A stretch of DNA of 64,000 nucleotides, taken from positions 1-64,000 of the forward strand of contig JASAND010013454.1 of the NCBI GenBank assembly GCA_030248195.1, read 5' to 3'. The notes beneath the pieces were generated by a model, which had not been told where the DNA came from, searched no databases, and was given only the letters and a program-made list of their open reading frames with translations. A program made the translations under genes and the position numbers. Shown one piece after another: positions 23,657 through 33,228 of the stretch. Every line of letters starts with the position of its first letter. Within the stretch, counting starts at the first letter, position 1. The stretch comes from Trissonchulus latispiculum. Lineage: Eukaryota > Nematoda > Enoplea > Enoplida > Ironidae.

Positions 23657-24113
23657 GACCTGAAAGCTTTACGTCTCCTATAAATATTAAATGGAATCAA
23701 ATGCAAAATTAGTCAACTAACAACAACAACAAAACAACCAAATTAGCTATTACGTGATATAAGAAGAATTGGGCTGCTTAGACTTCGCCCTTGCCAGAAT
23801 ATTTAGAGCAAAATACATAGGAAAAAATACTAGACAAGAAAAACAAAGAACCTGCTGCCAAAATTCCGTGGCAGAAAAATAGAGAAACTAGCCAAACAGG
23901 CTGAATAACGAGACCTAAAATCCGAAGGTCGAGATGAGAGTGTCTGCCAAATCCGTGGCAGAAAGTCCTTGGCCGAATCCGCGGCGAATCAAAACACAAA
24001 AACAACTGCCAAATCCGTGGCAGAAAACGGAAAAAATACAAAAACAAAAGTGGAAAAATAAATGATGGCCTATGCTGCGAGCGCAGGCAGGGCAGGAGTA
24101 GAACCTTCCCCTA
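23657..24113 (-). promoter_or_regulatory. retrotransposon leader with three copies of one hairpin
   Basis: Between primer site and Gag start are 457 bases without a long frame. CTGCCA-N-TGGCAG hairpins with related loops ending TCCG occur at 23855-23874, 23944-23961 and 24006-24023. Repeated stem-loops in a retroelement leader could take part in RNA packaging or dimerisation. That role is inferred from position only. Confidence 0.5.
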
Positions 24114-24130
24114 CCCTACTCGCAGCGCCA
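24114..24130 (-). promoter_or_regulatory. primer-binding site, probably tRNA-Ser
   Basis: On the minus strand TGGCGCTGCGAGTAGGG follows two bases after the LTR-like end CACA. It begins with TGG, complementary to the CCA tail of a tRNA. Its complement ends TCGCAGCG-CCA, matching the acceptor end expected for a serine tRNA. Serine tRNA primers are known for gypsy elements such as 17.6 and 297. Confidence 0.65.
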
Positions 24131-24132
24131 AT

Positions 24133-24304
24133 TGTGATACCTAGGCTAAATTAGACTTATATAAAATGCAAGCCCAAAAAATTAAGTATCGTTTAATTAT
24201 TATTTAATTAAATAAGATTACTTAACATATGTTAAGGCACACCCGAGGTGATGCCGTCTGCAGTAATTACAGATAAATGGCCTCAGGGCCGACGCCATGT
24301 AACA
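24133..24304 (-). repeat. probable 5' LTR of the Gag-bearing element (172 bp)
   Basis: On the minus strand the segment starts TGTTACATGG (24304) and ends GGTATCACA (24133), giving TGT...ACA ends, two bases before the primer site. It contains a TATA-like TTTTATATAAG near its 3' part. The inner end is well placed by the primer site; the outer end is a guess and the LTR could be longer. No second LTR was found downstream of Gag. Confidence 0.4.
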
Positions 24305-27300
24305 CTATACAACCGCTGCTGACTAAGTCAGAATAAGAAAGAGCAGAGACCGACCAACTACGCTAAAATCCAACTCAAGACTGATGTGTACGGCTTAAAG
24401 TCGAACTAGCATTTCGCAGTAAGATGAAGTCTTTAAATACCAAGAATTACTCAGGTAATTCTTGAAGATTGTTAGTGAACCTTTCTCTAGCAAACTAAAC
24501 GCCAACAATCATAATAATTCCAAGAATTATGATGCAGAAGAACAACTTCGGTTAAAAGGGAACAAACTCAAACCTAGTCAAAATATAAAGAGAAAAGCAA
24601 AAAGTCAAAAAGAGAAGTTTGCAGCAAACATTGAGGAAAGCAAAACCAATAATATGAGAATGAGGGGGCATCACAGCAGGAAGAGCCGTCTGGCTCGGTT
24701 AGCGACGGCGATGGCTTTTCATAACGGGGAACTAATGCAAACGGATAATAGAAAACTGGTCCTATTTCGCTGAGTGGACGTACTGTCCGGGTGAACTCAG
24801 GATCCAGATGCCGTATCCAAGTTACGTAAATATCGCCTTCTTATCATTACTTCTGCTTCGAACGTTTTCTTGGAAAGGGCCGGGCAAAGGTTCTGATCCT
24901 TGCCCTGATCAGACGGATCCAGGCCGTTCAGGCAGACCGAAGATGGCAGTCCTGACACAGTGGGAAACCCGTAATGCAACCCCACTCAGCGGGTTAATCC
25001 CTGACCTGCGAAGAAAACCCATCAATATCTTGTCCATAGTCCTGATAAGAGAGCATAAACACCTGTCCACTCCCTATGACCGGCAAGGGATCTTCACTCA
25101 ATGCGGAATTGTGAAGAAAAAGGAGAGGGTAGGGAAAACGGAGGCCATGGGTTAACCACCACTGGGCGGGACCAAAACCACAGGAGGTGAGAGACAAAGT
25201 CGCACGCTCCTCTTTCAGGTTGCATCAGTCCTGGCTGGGGTTCATACCCGGGTCTCCTTTACCGCTTTGCCCTCCAGAACGGTTGTCCTTACCAGCCCCA
25301 ATTTCCAAAAATCACCACAGCGACCAAGATTCGACACGCCCCTACTGCCCGTTGGTAGACGAAGAATTCGGATTCCCCGTCAAGGAACATACCCTGGAGG
25401 ACCAGGGGGCCAACCACGAAATTTTGGAACGTAGGACCGCAGGGAAGGTTATTATCCCATCCACATATTTAGCGGCCGACTGGGGCAACTCAACCAAAGT
25501 TGACCCCAAAAAGTTCCGCAGGAAGGGGATACGGTCGTAATCTGTTCACGCCGCATCGGGACTACCGACGGTACCTCGTGAATGCTGGCGAATAATCATA
25601 GTTCGTCATGATCTAAGCCGTCACCTGCGATCGTAAATAATCGGCGATGCTGCAACTGCTCCCGTGTGCACTAGGGGAGCAGCAGCGCCCGATCTTCAGA
25701 GCGCCAGCTTCAGTTGATCTTACATGAGATGTTGTGGATCTCAAACGTGATGAGGGCTCGCCTCGGCATTCGAAGGAGACTGGCCAAGTCCACTTCGAAA
25801 AAACCATCACAGCTACGGCTTCGCTATGATCGTAAATTACCAACCACGACCATCAACGTAACAGGAATCGTAGAGAAAATAAAAGAGTTGAAATAATTAA
25901 CCTCCGACGTACGTTAATGCGTTCATGAGCGTACTGCTCGGAGGACAACGTAAAATCGATCCATAAAATTACGTAAATGATGGTGAGGCTGCTTGAGCCG
26001 GTGAGCTGCAAAAAAGACGGCCTCTCCCGACGTTATCGGAGAAACCTGGCTTTAGCCACCGAGTGGCCAAAACGATCACAGGACATGGCTATATACGCGC
26101 CGCAGTCAGCGAGGAAAAAGTGATGATATACGTATGGGGGAAGGGTAAAAACCGATCTGAATGCCGATTTGTGGACGCTCAGGCATTCAGAGGCAGGACA
26201 TATGATGCTCCGCAGGACATGGACCAGGGTCGTCGATGGCGTCGGAGGTTTGATTCCACTTTAGATTCGATTATAGTCGCTCGATAGACGAATGATAACG
26301 ATTTTGGCCGGACAGGCCGGAAAACGTGAATATACGTAAGATCGAAATGAGCGAAATTCACAGCTTCCGACCCGTACTGGGTGGTTTCTTTTCAGGACTC
26401 GTCAAGACTTCTGGACCATAACCGAAATCTACTGATTCCAACGAAGAATCAGCCTCGCGACGAAAATTGATGGAATGTTGGGTGACGACATCATTCGTTT
26501 GAACCGATTTGGTCGAACTGACCGGTTTAAATGGCAGAAAAGTCGGCCCTGACGTGGCTCTGACTTCTACCTGGGCATTGGAAGGCCGTCCATGAGAGGC
26601 TTCGCCTTCGGAATTAGCCGTAGGTAGGTACGTAGATTCGTAGAATGGCGCAGAAAATCCCAGGACGAACGTACTGTTCTTATTTTCAGGCGTCTTCGAA
26701 ATCTTCAGCTCATCGTGGCGATTTGGGATAATAATGGGTACTGCCGACCCAAATTTCTGAATTTCGTATCGTAGATGGAAGATAAAGCGCGTTTGGAACC
26801 GGTACTGGCGTACTGCCGTTCGCTCGAGTTGAAGATTCGCTAGATTCGAATCTATCTCAGGAAGTGGTGTACTGCCTTTCCGAATTCCAGTTGTCGCTTC
26901 GAAAATACCACAGGAAATCTCAGAAATTGATGCGTTATCGTTGGGGAGCGGCGTACTGCCTTTTCTCCCAAGCGCCGATCAGAACAGGAAGAAAAAAAAA
27001 TACGCAAAAGAACCAGGTTGCGTCCTGGCAGACTAATGTAGCGGAAGTGTTGTAATTCCTGTAGCGATTGACAACCACTTGCTACTGGAACTGAGCCCAA
27101 TGGCTAACGCGCCTGGCCTAACAGAAGCCAGTTCGTGGGGAGCCTCGCCAGTAACTGATGTTACACGTACACGTACCAGGCTAATAATAAATGAGCCCAA
27201 AAAGAACTACGAATAAATATAGAGCTTTAATATAAAGGCGCATTGGCCGGAAATGACTCATAGATAGACATAGAAATAGCAGGCATAAAGTACACATATA

Positions 27301-27560
27301 TAGGAATATAATAAAGGCCGTACTGGCCGGGCATATAAGGCACAAATATAACTATACGCAGAGCACGTGGGAGCCACAAACGGGTGGGGGAAACCGGTTG
27401 TGATGACAAGTGCCATGTCTATGGCGGCAACCACCCGTGACTACATCAAACAACCAACTGAATGCCAAAAAACAAGGAGAGACTGAAGTGTCTGCATACA
27501 GAATATGCAAATTAGCCTGCAGACGGAGCAAAACATGTAAACAGACAACTTACATATATG
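24305..27560. other. unassigned moderately GC-rich stretch
   Basis: Several frames of 60-117 codons exist on both strands but none shows a recognisable domain. The 103-codon plus frame at 24462-24773 is just Lys/Asn-rich. GTACTGCC recurs at 26738, 26810, 26869 and 26953, and related GTACTG words at about 24780, 25931 and 27306. This may be an old, degenerate retroelement leader or LTR, or an irregular tandem repeat. Confidence 0.4.
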
Positions 27561-27574
27561 CATCTCCACCATAC

Positions 27575-27720
27575 GTGTGCTTGGGGGGGTTTGGGGGGGG
27601 GGGGGTTCCCCCCCCCAGACCTGAGCTCACCCCCCCAGAATCCGGATTTTTCCGGTAAAAAACCGGAAAAATCCGGTTTTTCGGCGGCCTTCGGCCGCCC
27701 TTCACCCCCCCAGAACTTCC
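27575..27720. repeat. G/C homopolymer tracts and hairpin
   Basis: Long G-runs (27583-27605) are followed by C-runs (27608-27640, 27702-27710), so they can fold back on each other. A further hairpin joins CCGGATTTTTCCGG to its complement around 27650-27680. The overlapping frames on both strands, full of proline and glycine, are translations of these tracts. Confidence 0.7.
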
Positions 27721-29243
27721 CAGGAAGGAAAAAGAACAAAGGGGGAGGGGAAGAGGATGAAAAAAAGATAAAAAAAGAGAAAAAGAAGGAAAAAAGAAGC
27801 TCCTGCAATATTTGTGTGTGTAACGCTGAACACTTCTTCGTTTGCCTGGCAATGTGCTGGCATAATTACCACATATACACTTGTTGGTCGGGTTAGGTTG
27901 GGATGGGCTGGGCGTCCCCACGCTATTGGGAGCTCCTCAATTTACATGTTTGTGTTGTGTTGCGATAGGTTGGGAGAAGCCCTGAGAAGTTCTGAGCATG
28001 AGCATTCTGGGTATGTTAGCGCAAACGTGTTAGATGTACTGCCGGGATCTCGATCAGCCAGTAGAATCTAATACTTAGACAAATTTTTGAGATTAAAGTT
28101 TATATATTTTTGTAGCAAGATCAGTACATTCTGGTTTATTTCTTACATCCGCATCAGTTTTTATATAAAATGTCATCAATTTCCAAAATAGTTAACTACC
28201 ACTGTAGCCGTTTACATCAAATTGCTTCATTCGTTCAAGTCAAACTAGGAATGATCCTAACTCGTCGAACGATATCGAAATTCCAAGCTTGGTATTGTGA
28301 AAGTACCTCCGGAAGCTGCTTTTCATAGTCCTTTCGAAAAGAACAAATTTGCAGGATGTAGTTAGCTGTCAACATTATTGTCGCACAAACGGGTTGTCTA
28401 TCAATGCAGAACATCAAAGGTTTTGGGGTGACAGACAAAGTTCCAATGATTGGAGAGAGCTTCAACACAGAGGTGTGTGGGATGGAAGCTAAGATTTACA
28501 GAGGATTAAAAGTAGTTTAGTTGGAAAAGCTGTAGTGGAGAAGCTAGTACATTTGCACAAAACCCCTGGTTTTCGTGTTTTGCACAAGATAGGACAACAT
28601 GAACTTCTTGAAATTGTTATTAGGTACGCTGACGAGACGTGTATTTTCGGTTTAATTTGTTGCGTATACAAATAAACAATTTTATCAGAGTTGATGTAAG
28701 GGCTGGCCCTGCACAAACTTTAAACTTTAATCTGTCTCGTCAGGTGTTTTTTGGTCACGTTCACGTGATATTTTCGCACAGTTGCTGCATTGCTTCTGTT
28801 TATACATAACGTTAACACATTTTGGTGCTTTTGAAGTTAAATTGTAGGATGTCGCCGCAATAGAGCCTGATCGGGGTAAAGCGCAAAACTTGCATTATAT
28901 CAGCTACTATTCAGTTGAATTATACTTCTGAATTGCTACAACCTTTATGCCTGTCGATATGGGTAGTGGTGTACCCTCACCACTTTATGGGTCTCCAAAC
29001 TTCGTACTGTGCCTTTGAGAGGGTAATTATTTTCACAGCAATTTCAGAAACCATTGTGCTGTGGAGTTTCTTACTTACCTTATTTCTCTCTTGCCGTTTT
29101 AGTTCACTATGGAAATGTGATTTTTTAGGTTTTTATCATCAATTTTAGTTTTAATTTATCGTTCAAGCTTCCGGCAAAGCAATGAAAACTGATCTTCCGT
29201 TTTCTTGGATATTTGAAATTTTGTAGTGTCACAATTTGTTTTT
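27721..29243. other. region upstream of the BTB gene
   Basis: A purine-rich GGAAAAAGAA tract at about 27722-27800 is followed by AT-rich sequence. Upstream exons or the promoter of the BTB gene may lie here, but I could not identify a convincing one. Confidence 0.4.
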
Positions 29244-29245
29244 AG
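29244..29245 (+). promoter_or_regulatory. candidate 3' splice site before the BTB exon
   Basis: A pyrimidine-rich run TTTGTTTTTAG ends here, 23 bases ahead of the first in-frame ATG, and would make this an internal or last exon with a short 5' untranslated part. The open frame runs a little further upstream without an ATG, which fits an intron boundary. Confidence 0.45.
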
Positions 29246-29267
29246 GAATTTGCAATACTTTATTTCA

Positions 29268-30233
29268 ATGATGCCTGGATACACCTGGTTTAATCCGTTC
29301 ACTAAGGATTCAGCAGATACTGTGGAGTCCGAACTGATCTATCTTTCAGAAGAGTTGTCAGCAAAATTTGAGTATTATCGTTCACGAGAGCACATTTTCG
29401 TGATAATTACTCGAACAGAGAGACCTCCCCTGGAGGAACTGTTTTTGGACATAAAGGTGGACATGAAATATGAACATTCAGATAAGAAGTTTCATTGTTT
29501 TCGATTGGTGGATGCCAAACGAATTTCTTTTGGAAATCAGCAGAAGGGTAGTTGGAGCACATGGGCACCTCTTCTCGGATTTAAGCCCTATTATTTGGAA
29601 TTCCGATTAATCAAAACTGAATCAGTTAGTGCGGAGTCGGAGATCTCTAACTGTGATAAACAAACGGAGACATCGCTGAATTTTGGAGATCTATCTCTAA
29701 ATCCGTGGTATCATCAGCTTTGGCGGGGCCTAAGTCGTCCAGAAAATCCGTTCAGTGATATGCAAATTAAGTGCGCAGACAAAGTCACACTTTATGCGCA
29801 TCGTTTCCCATTGATGACCAGTCCAGTTCTCCGACGAAATATCCAGTCCGGTCTGTCGGAATCGGTTTCAGGAATTCTTGAAATCACAGATTTTCAAAGT
29901 GGCGCTGTTAAAGATTTTCTTAAAGTTTTATATTTAGGAAATTTCGAATCAATAAGTACATCATATTTCTTGAAAGATATTGCTCTGATGGCGCACCGTT
30001 ACGAGCTGCATGATTTGCTCAAGTATGTTAGCGAAATCCTGACATTGAAAGTAAATCGGAAAAACATGGGCGAATATTTACTGGTTGCCTGCCTGCTTGA
30101 TTTACGTACTCTGAAAAAGAAATGCATAACTATGATGAAATCGAATTTGACTGACTTTGATCACTTGCCGGAACGAGAAAAAATTTGCTCCATCCCCGAA
30201 CTTTTCACAGAAGTTCTGAATTTCAAAGACTGA
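29268..30233 (+). CDS. BTB/POZ domain protein with MATH-like N-terminus, 321 aa
   Basis: The frame is open from 29226, but the first ATG is at 29268, with a second right after it. The encoded protein has 321 residues. Residues about 160-265 form a BTB/POZ domain: FSDMQIK, then the typical LYAHRFPLMTSPVLRR, then DFLKVLYLGN, then LMAHRYELHDLLKYVSEIL. The first 115 residues have the spacing of a diverged MATH domain, including a WSTWAPLLGFKPYYLEFRL end, so the layout resembles speckle-type POZ proteins. Those act as substrate adaptors for Cullin-3 ubiquitin ligases; BTB mediates dimerisation and Cullin binding. The substrate here is unknown. About 55 residues after the BTB resemble a short BACK/3-box region. 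Single-exon coding and family expansions are common for such genes in invertebrates. A further upstream exon cannot be excluded. Confidence 0.85.
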   Translation: MMPGYTWFNPFTKDSADTVESELIYLSEELSAKFEYYRSREHIFVIITRTERPPLEELFLDIKVDMKYEHSDKKFHCFRLVDAKRISFGNQQKGSWSTWAPLLGFKPYYLEFRLIKTESVSAESEISNCDKQTETSLNFGDLSLNPWYHQLWRGLSRPENPFSDMQIKCADKVTLYAHRFPLMTSPVLRRNIQSGLSESVSGILEITDFQSGAVKDFLKVLYLGNFESISTSYFLKDIALMAHRYELHDLLKYVSEILTLKVNRKNMGEYLLVACLLDLRTLKKKCITMMKSNLTDFDHLPEREKICSIPELFTEVLNFKD

Positions 30234-30274
30234 TTTACGTAGGCATAAGGAGTATAATTTACATATATGTAATA

Positions 30275-30280
30275 ATTAAA
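30275..30280 (+). terminator. candidate polyadenylation signal of the BTB gene
   Basis: ATTAAA, the commonest variant of AATAAA, lies 42 bases after the stop codon at 30231-30233 and is followed by a T/G-containing stretch. Confidence 0.45.
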
Positions 30281-31532
30281 ATTTGTTGCAAAGCTGGTAT
30301 TAGATAGATGAGGTGGTAAGTTTGCGTGTAAAGCGCCAGGAGGACCTCAAATGAAGTATACCTAGTTTACCTTTTTGTCTATATTTGACCTTGTAAAAAT
30401 AATATTGTTATCCTGATTTCTCATAGGTATGTTATCATTACCCTACGGAATTTTCCATCTGGGCTTGGGAGCGAAACGCCCAATACAGGCAGACCACTGT
30501 ATGTCTGGCGTTGTATATATTCGACAGAAAATTTATAGAATAAGGATTATTTACGGATGCATTAATAATAATAATGTATTACATACATATTCAAAACTTG
30601 TTACTTGTGATTGTAAAGCAATGGATTCGTGATCAGTTGGACCTTTAGTTGAAAATGTTTTGTGCTTTCATTTTGAAACTATGCTAACATAACGGATAAG
30701 TATCAATAATTAATTTTGAATGAATTATTCTCTCTGCTAAGTATAGCTTTGTTATAATTTGTGATCATTAGTAGTTATTTCTATATTTGTTTCGTGTGCT
30801 CCGCTCTCCAAAACTGTGAAGGTATGAGAGGGAACAGAAGGTAAAGCAAGTTATGTCAAACTTAGTGAAGCATACCTAAAACAGTCTTATTGAGTGCTGC
30901 TGGGGGGCTTCCAATGAATATGAAATGATGGCCTTTGGACTCTCCAAGAGTGGAAAACCAATTATTAGAACCAACTATGGGACCCCAATACCTTTAGTAC
31001 ATACTTAGTTAGATAGGTGCAGAGGTACACATGTAGGGTGTAGGGGAATGCTGTAGTTTTAGGTCAACAACTATGAGGTTACTGGGGCGACCGATCTCTC
31101 AAAGAATGCATGGGATTCCAATTATGCATGCTCCATGGCATACCAATAGTTCGACCTGCCACCTTAGCTTCGTCTAACTAACTTGCCTACCATACCACCA
31201 GAACTAGACCTCCTGTGTAGCTTAATAGTTGTTGTCAACTTTGGTTTCCTGTACACACTAGATTAGCTTCATGGTTTTCTACCTACAGCGGGAGCGGAGG
31301 AAGTTATATGTCAAAAATTGGTGTACATAATTCCGCAATACCTTTTTGGATATCATAGTGATGGTGAAGAAATTCTAAATCTAAATCTAAATATAGGGTC
31401 AGCTTTAAATACTCTGTGAGAAAACCTTATTTAGGATAAAATTACTGTTTAGTAAGTAAAATTTAAAACGTAAATTAAAGTAAATAGATAAATAAATAAA
31501 TAAATAAATGCAAATTGTGATCTGATCCTCTA
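30281..31532. other. non-coding stretch downstream of the BTB gene
   Basis: AT-rich, with short frames only and no recognised feature apart from an AAAT microsatellite at about 31488-31508. Confidence 0.5.
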
Positions 31533-31703
31533 CAGTCCTGGTCAGAAATACTTTCTTATTTTCGCGAATATTCGCAGTTTTGTGAAGACATTCGACACCA
31601 AAAATTTTGATGAAAGTTCGCGAAGGGGCGAATGCAAAGTCCTTTGTGCATTCGCAGTGTTTCTGACAGATGCCAAAACAAGCAGTATGGTGCCTGCTGC
31701 TTT

Positions 31704-31988
31704 TGTAAGGGAAGTAGGCATAGGAAATATTGATAAGCCTGCAATGGGAGTTCAGCTGATGGTCCCGTGGTGTAGTGGTTTAGCATGTCTGACTCTAGAG
31801 CAGAAGGGCCGTGGTTCGATCCCCGGCGGGACCAATTCTTTACTTTCAATGGTGAGTGAAAAGCTGAACCTCCCTCTTCCCTTCTCTCTTCTAGGTCCTG
31901 GTTTCGTGGGTACGAGGGTGCCTGACGCCTCCCGTTCGGGCTTGTCCTTGGTTTCTTCCTGATCCGCCAGCCCTGGTAGAAGCGTTAC
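31704..31988 (+). mobile_element. tRNA-derived SINE, copy A
   Basis: About 285 bp. It has a 57-bp leader starting TGTAAGGGAAG, a tRNA-like segment (31761-31834), then a pyrimidine-rich body ending GGTAGAAGCGTTAC. Copies B (37457-37725) and C (37973-38255) share all three parts in the opposite orientation. The tRNA-like part supplies the Pol III promoter; such elements depend on a LINE for movement. Confidence 0.85.
31761..31834 (+). pseudogene. tRNA-Gln-like head of SINE copy A, anticodon CTA
   Basis: The 7-bp acceptor GGTCCCG/CGGGACC is perfect and the start resembles tRNA-Gln. The anticodon loop CTCTAGA would place CTA (31795-31797), complementary to UAG. The anticodon stem has one mismatch (A/G) and the T stem CGTGG/CCCGG has two. 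The segment is embedded in a SINE whose other copies have other anticodons, so it is very unlikely to be a working suppressor tRNA. Confidence 0.75.
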
Positions 31989-32176
31989 ACTTTAACTTAA
32001 TTGCTAGTAACCATAGGTCGACTAGTCCATTTCACCTCTGTGTAGGAAAGAGTTTTAAATAGACAGCTGTGCAGTAAAGGTACGTTTAAGCTTAACCCTT
32101 TGACAGGTATGTAATTATTAATGTCCTGCTGTGAGAAAGAAGACTTGCGAGGGAAAGTTATTTCTGACCGGGACTG

Positions 32177-32923
32177 TAGTTGGCAAGCTGTGGGCCTTGT
32201 GCAAAAGGTTTCACTTTTTCAGCTTGGGTGAGTTGGGTGAGCAAAAAGCGCAACTTCTTGCGATCTGATCATTTAGTTGGCAAGCTGCGGTCCTTGTGCA
32301 TAATTCACAGGATTAAGCAGCACATTTTCATGAGAGGGAGGAACTAAACCAGGGCTCCCCCAGATACCAAGTAAACGATTGGTATTTTGATTTGTTAAGA
32401 GTGGCCTACCCTAGAGAAGTTTGTAGAGGTCTAGTTTACAAACCAAGACCATTCCTTAGTTTGGGCAAAGAGTGGCACATCCTACCTAGAGCAATAGTGA
32501 TTGCTTGCGCCAGCATTGGACGCGTCGCAGACATTGGACTCGTTTTGGGCTGCTTGATCTGCTAATTCAAATATAGTAAAATCTTTCGCTTTAGAGAAAC
32601 AGGATTTTTGAGTTTTATTATTTGAAGTGGAGAAACAAACTAATTTATTCGTAGATATGAAATCTCTTGGTTCTTCTCGGTTCTATTTTGGGAATCAAAA
32701 TATTCAAGAAAATCGGAATTAACGAAATCGATACCAAAATTGTTGCCATGATTTAACTCGACATGGTCAAAAAATAACCACACCAATCTTTAGCTCGGTC
32801 AGTCAAGCTTGGGTGCTTTAGAGGATGTCAAGGAGGGAGGAAACTTAGAAGACCTCCTAAACCCGTTTCAAGATATCTTTCCAAAGCTAACGTCCCGCTT
32901 TCCCCTACCTTTGGAGGTATGTG
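32177..32923. other. non-coding stretch
   Basis: Nothing recognised beyond two similar segments at about 32185-32220 and 32275-32300, both with TTGGCAAGCTG-GG-CCTTGTGCA. This is a short direct duplication. Confidence 0.5.
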
Positions 32924-33228
32924 AGGGACAGGTTCAAAAATAAAAGCGTATATACGTAATTTTTGATACGCTTTAATTGGAAACGTATATACGCTTTCTG
33001 ATGCGATTTTTTTGTCTAAAGTCATTGAAGCTCGGTGATTTGAAGTTCTTTTTCGTGATAAAAACCTGAGTTTTTGTGGGGGGCGGGGGGGGCGAAAAAA
33101 GCTAAAAAAGAAAATTTAACATACAGCCACAATGTCTGCAACCAGGAAGATTTGGAAAATACGCTTTCAAGGCGTATAAATGAAACGTATATACGTTTTC
33201 ATGGAGAAATAATTTTGAACCAGTCCCT
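32924..33228. mobile_element. small inverted-repeat element with CGTATATACG motifs
   Basis: Ends AGGGACAGGTTCAAAA and, on the opposite strand, AGGGACTGGTTCAAAA form a 16-bp terminal inverted repeat with one mismatch. Just inside, the palindrome CGTATATACG or close variants such as ATACGCTTT occur several times at each end (32947-33000, 33158-33200). A G-run lies at 33077-33095. No clear target duplication was found. Confidence 0.55.

Larger units (their letters stand above)
31533..32176. mobile_element. non-autonomous Tc1/mariner-type element, 644 bp, with SINE inside
   Basis: The ends are inverted: CAGTCCTGGTCAGAAATA at the left and, on the opposite strand at the right, CAGTCCCGGTCAGAAATA. 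Both are flanked by TA (31531-31532, 32177-32178), the target duplication of Tc1/mariner elements. There is no transposase. Most of the right-hand interior is a SINE (31704-31988), so the original element was only about 360 bp. Confidence 0.75.

Noticed and set aside
24462..24773. 103-codon plus-strand frame as a gene
   Set aside because: Lys/Asn/Ser-rich without domain, splice or conservation evidence; composition follows the A-rich DNA.
27512..27921. Overlapping Pro/Gly-rich frames of about 100-120 codons on both strands
   Set aside because: Products of G- and C-homopolymers in DNA without codon structure.
31795..31797. Functional amber suppressor tRNA
   Set aside because: Two T-stem mismatches, one anticodon-stem mismatch and location inside a SINE.
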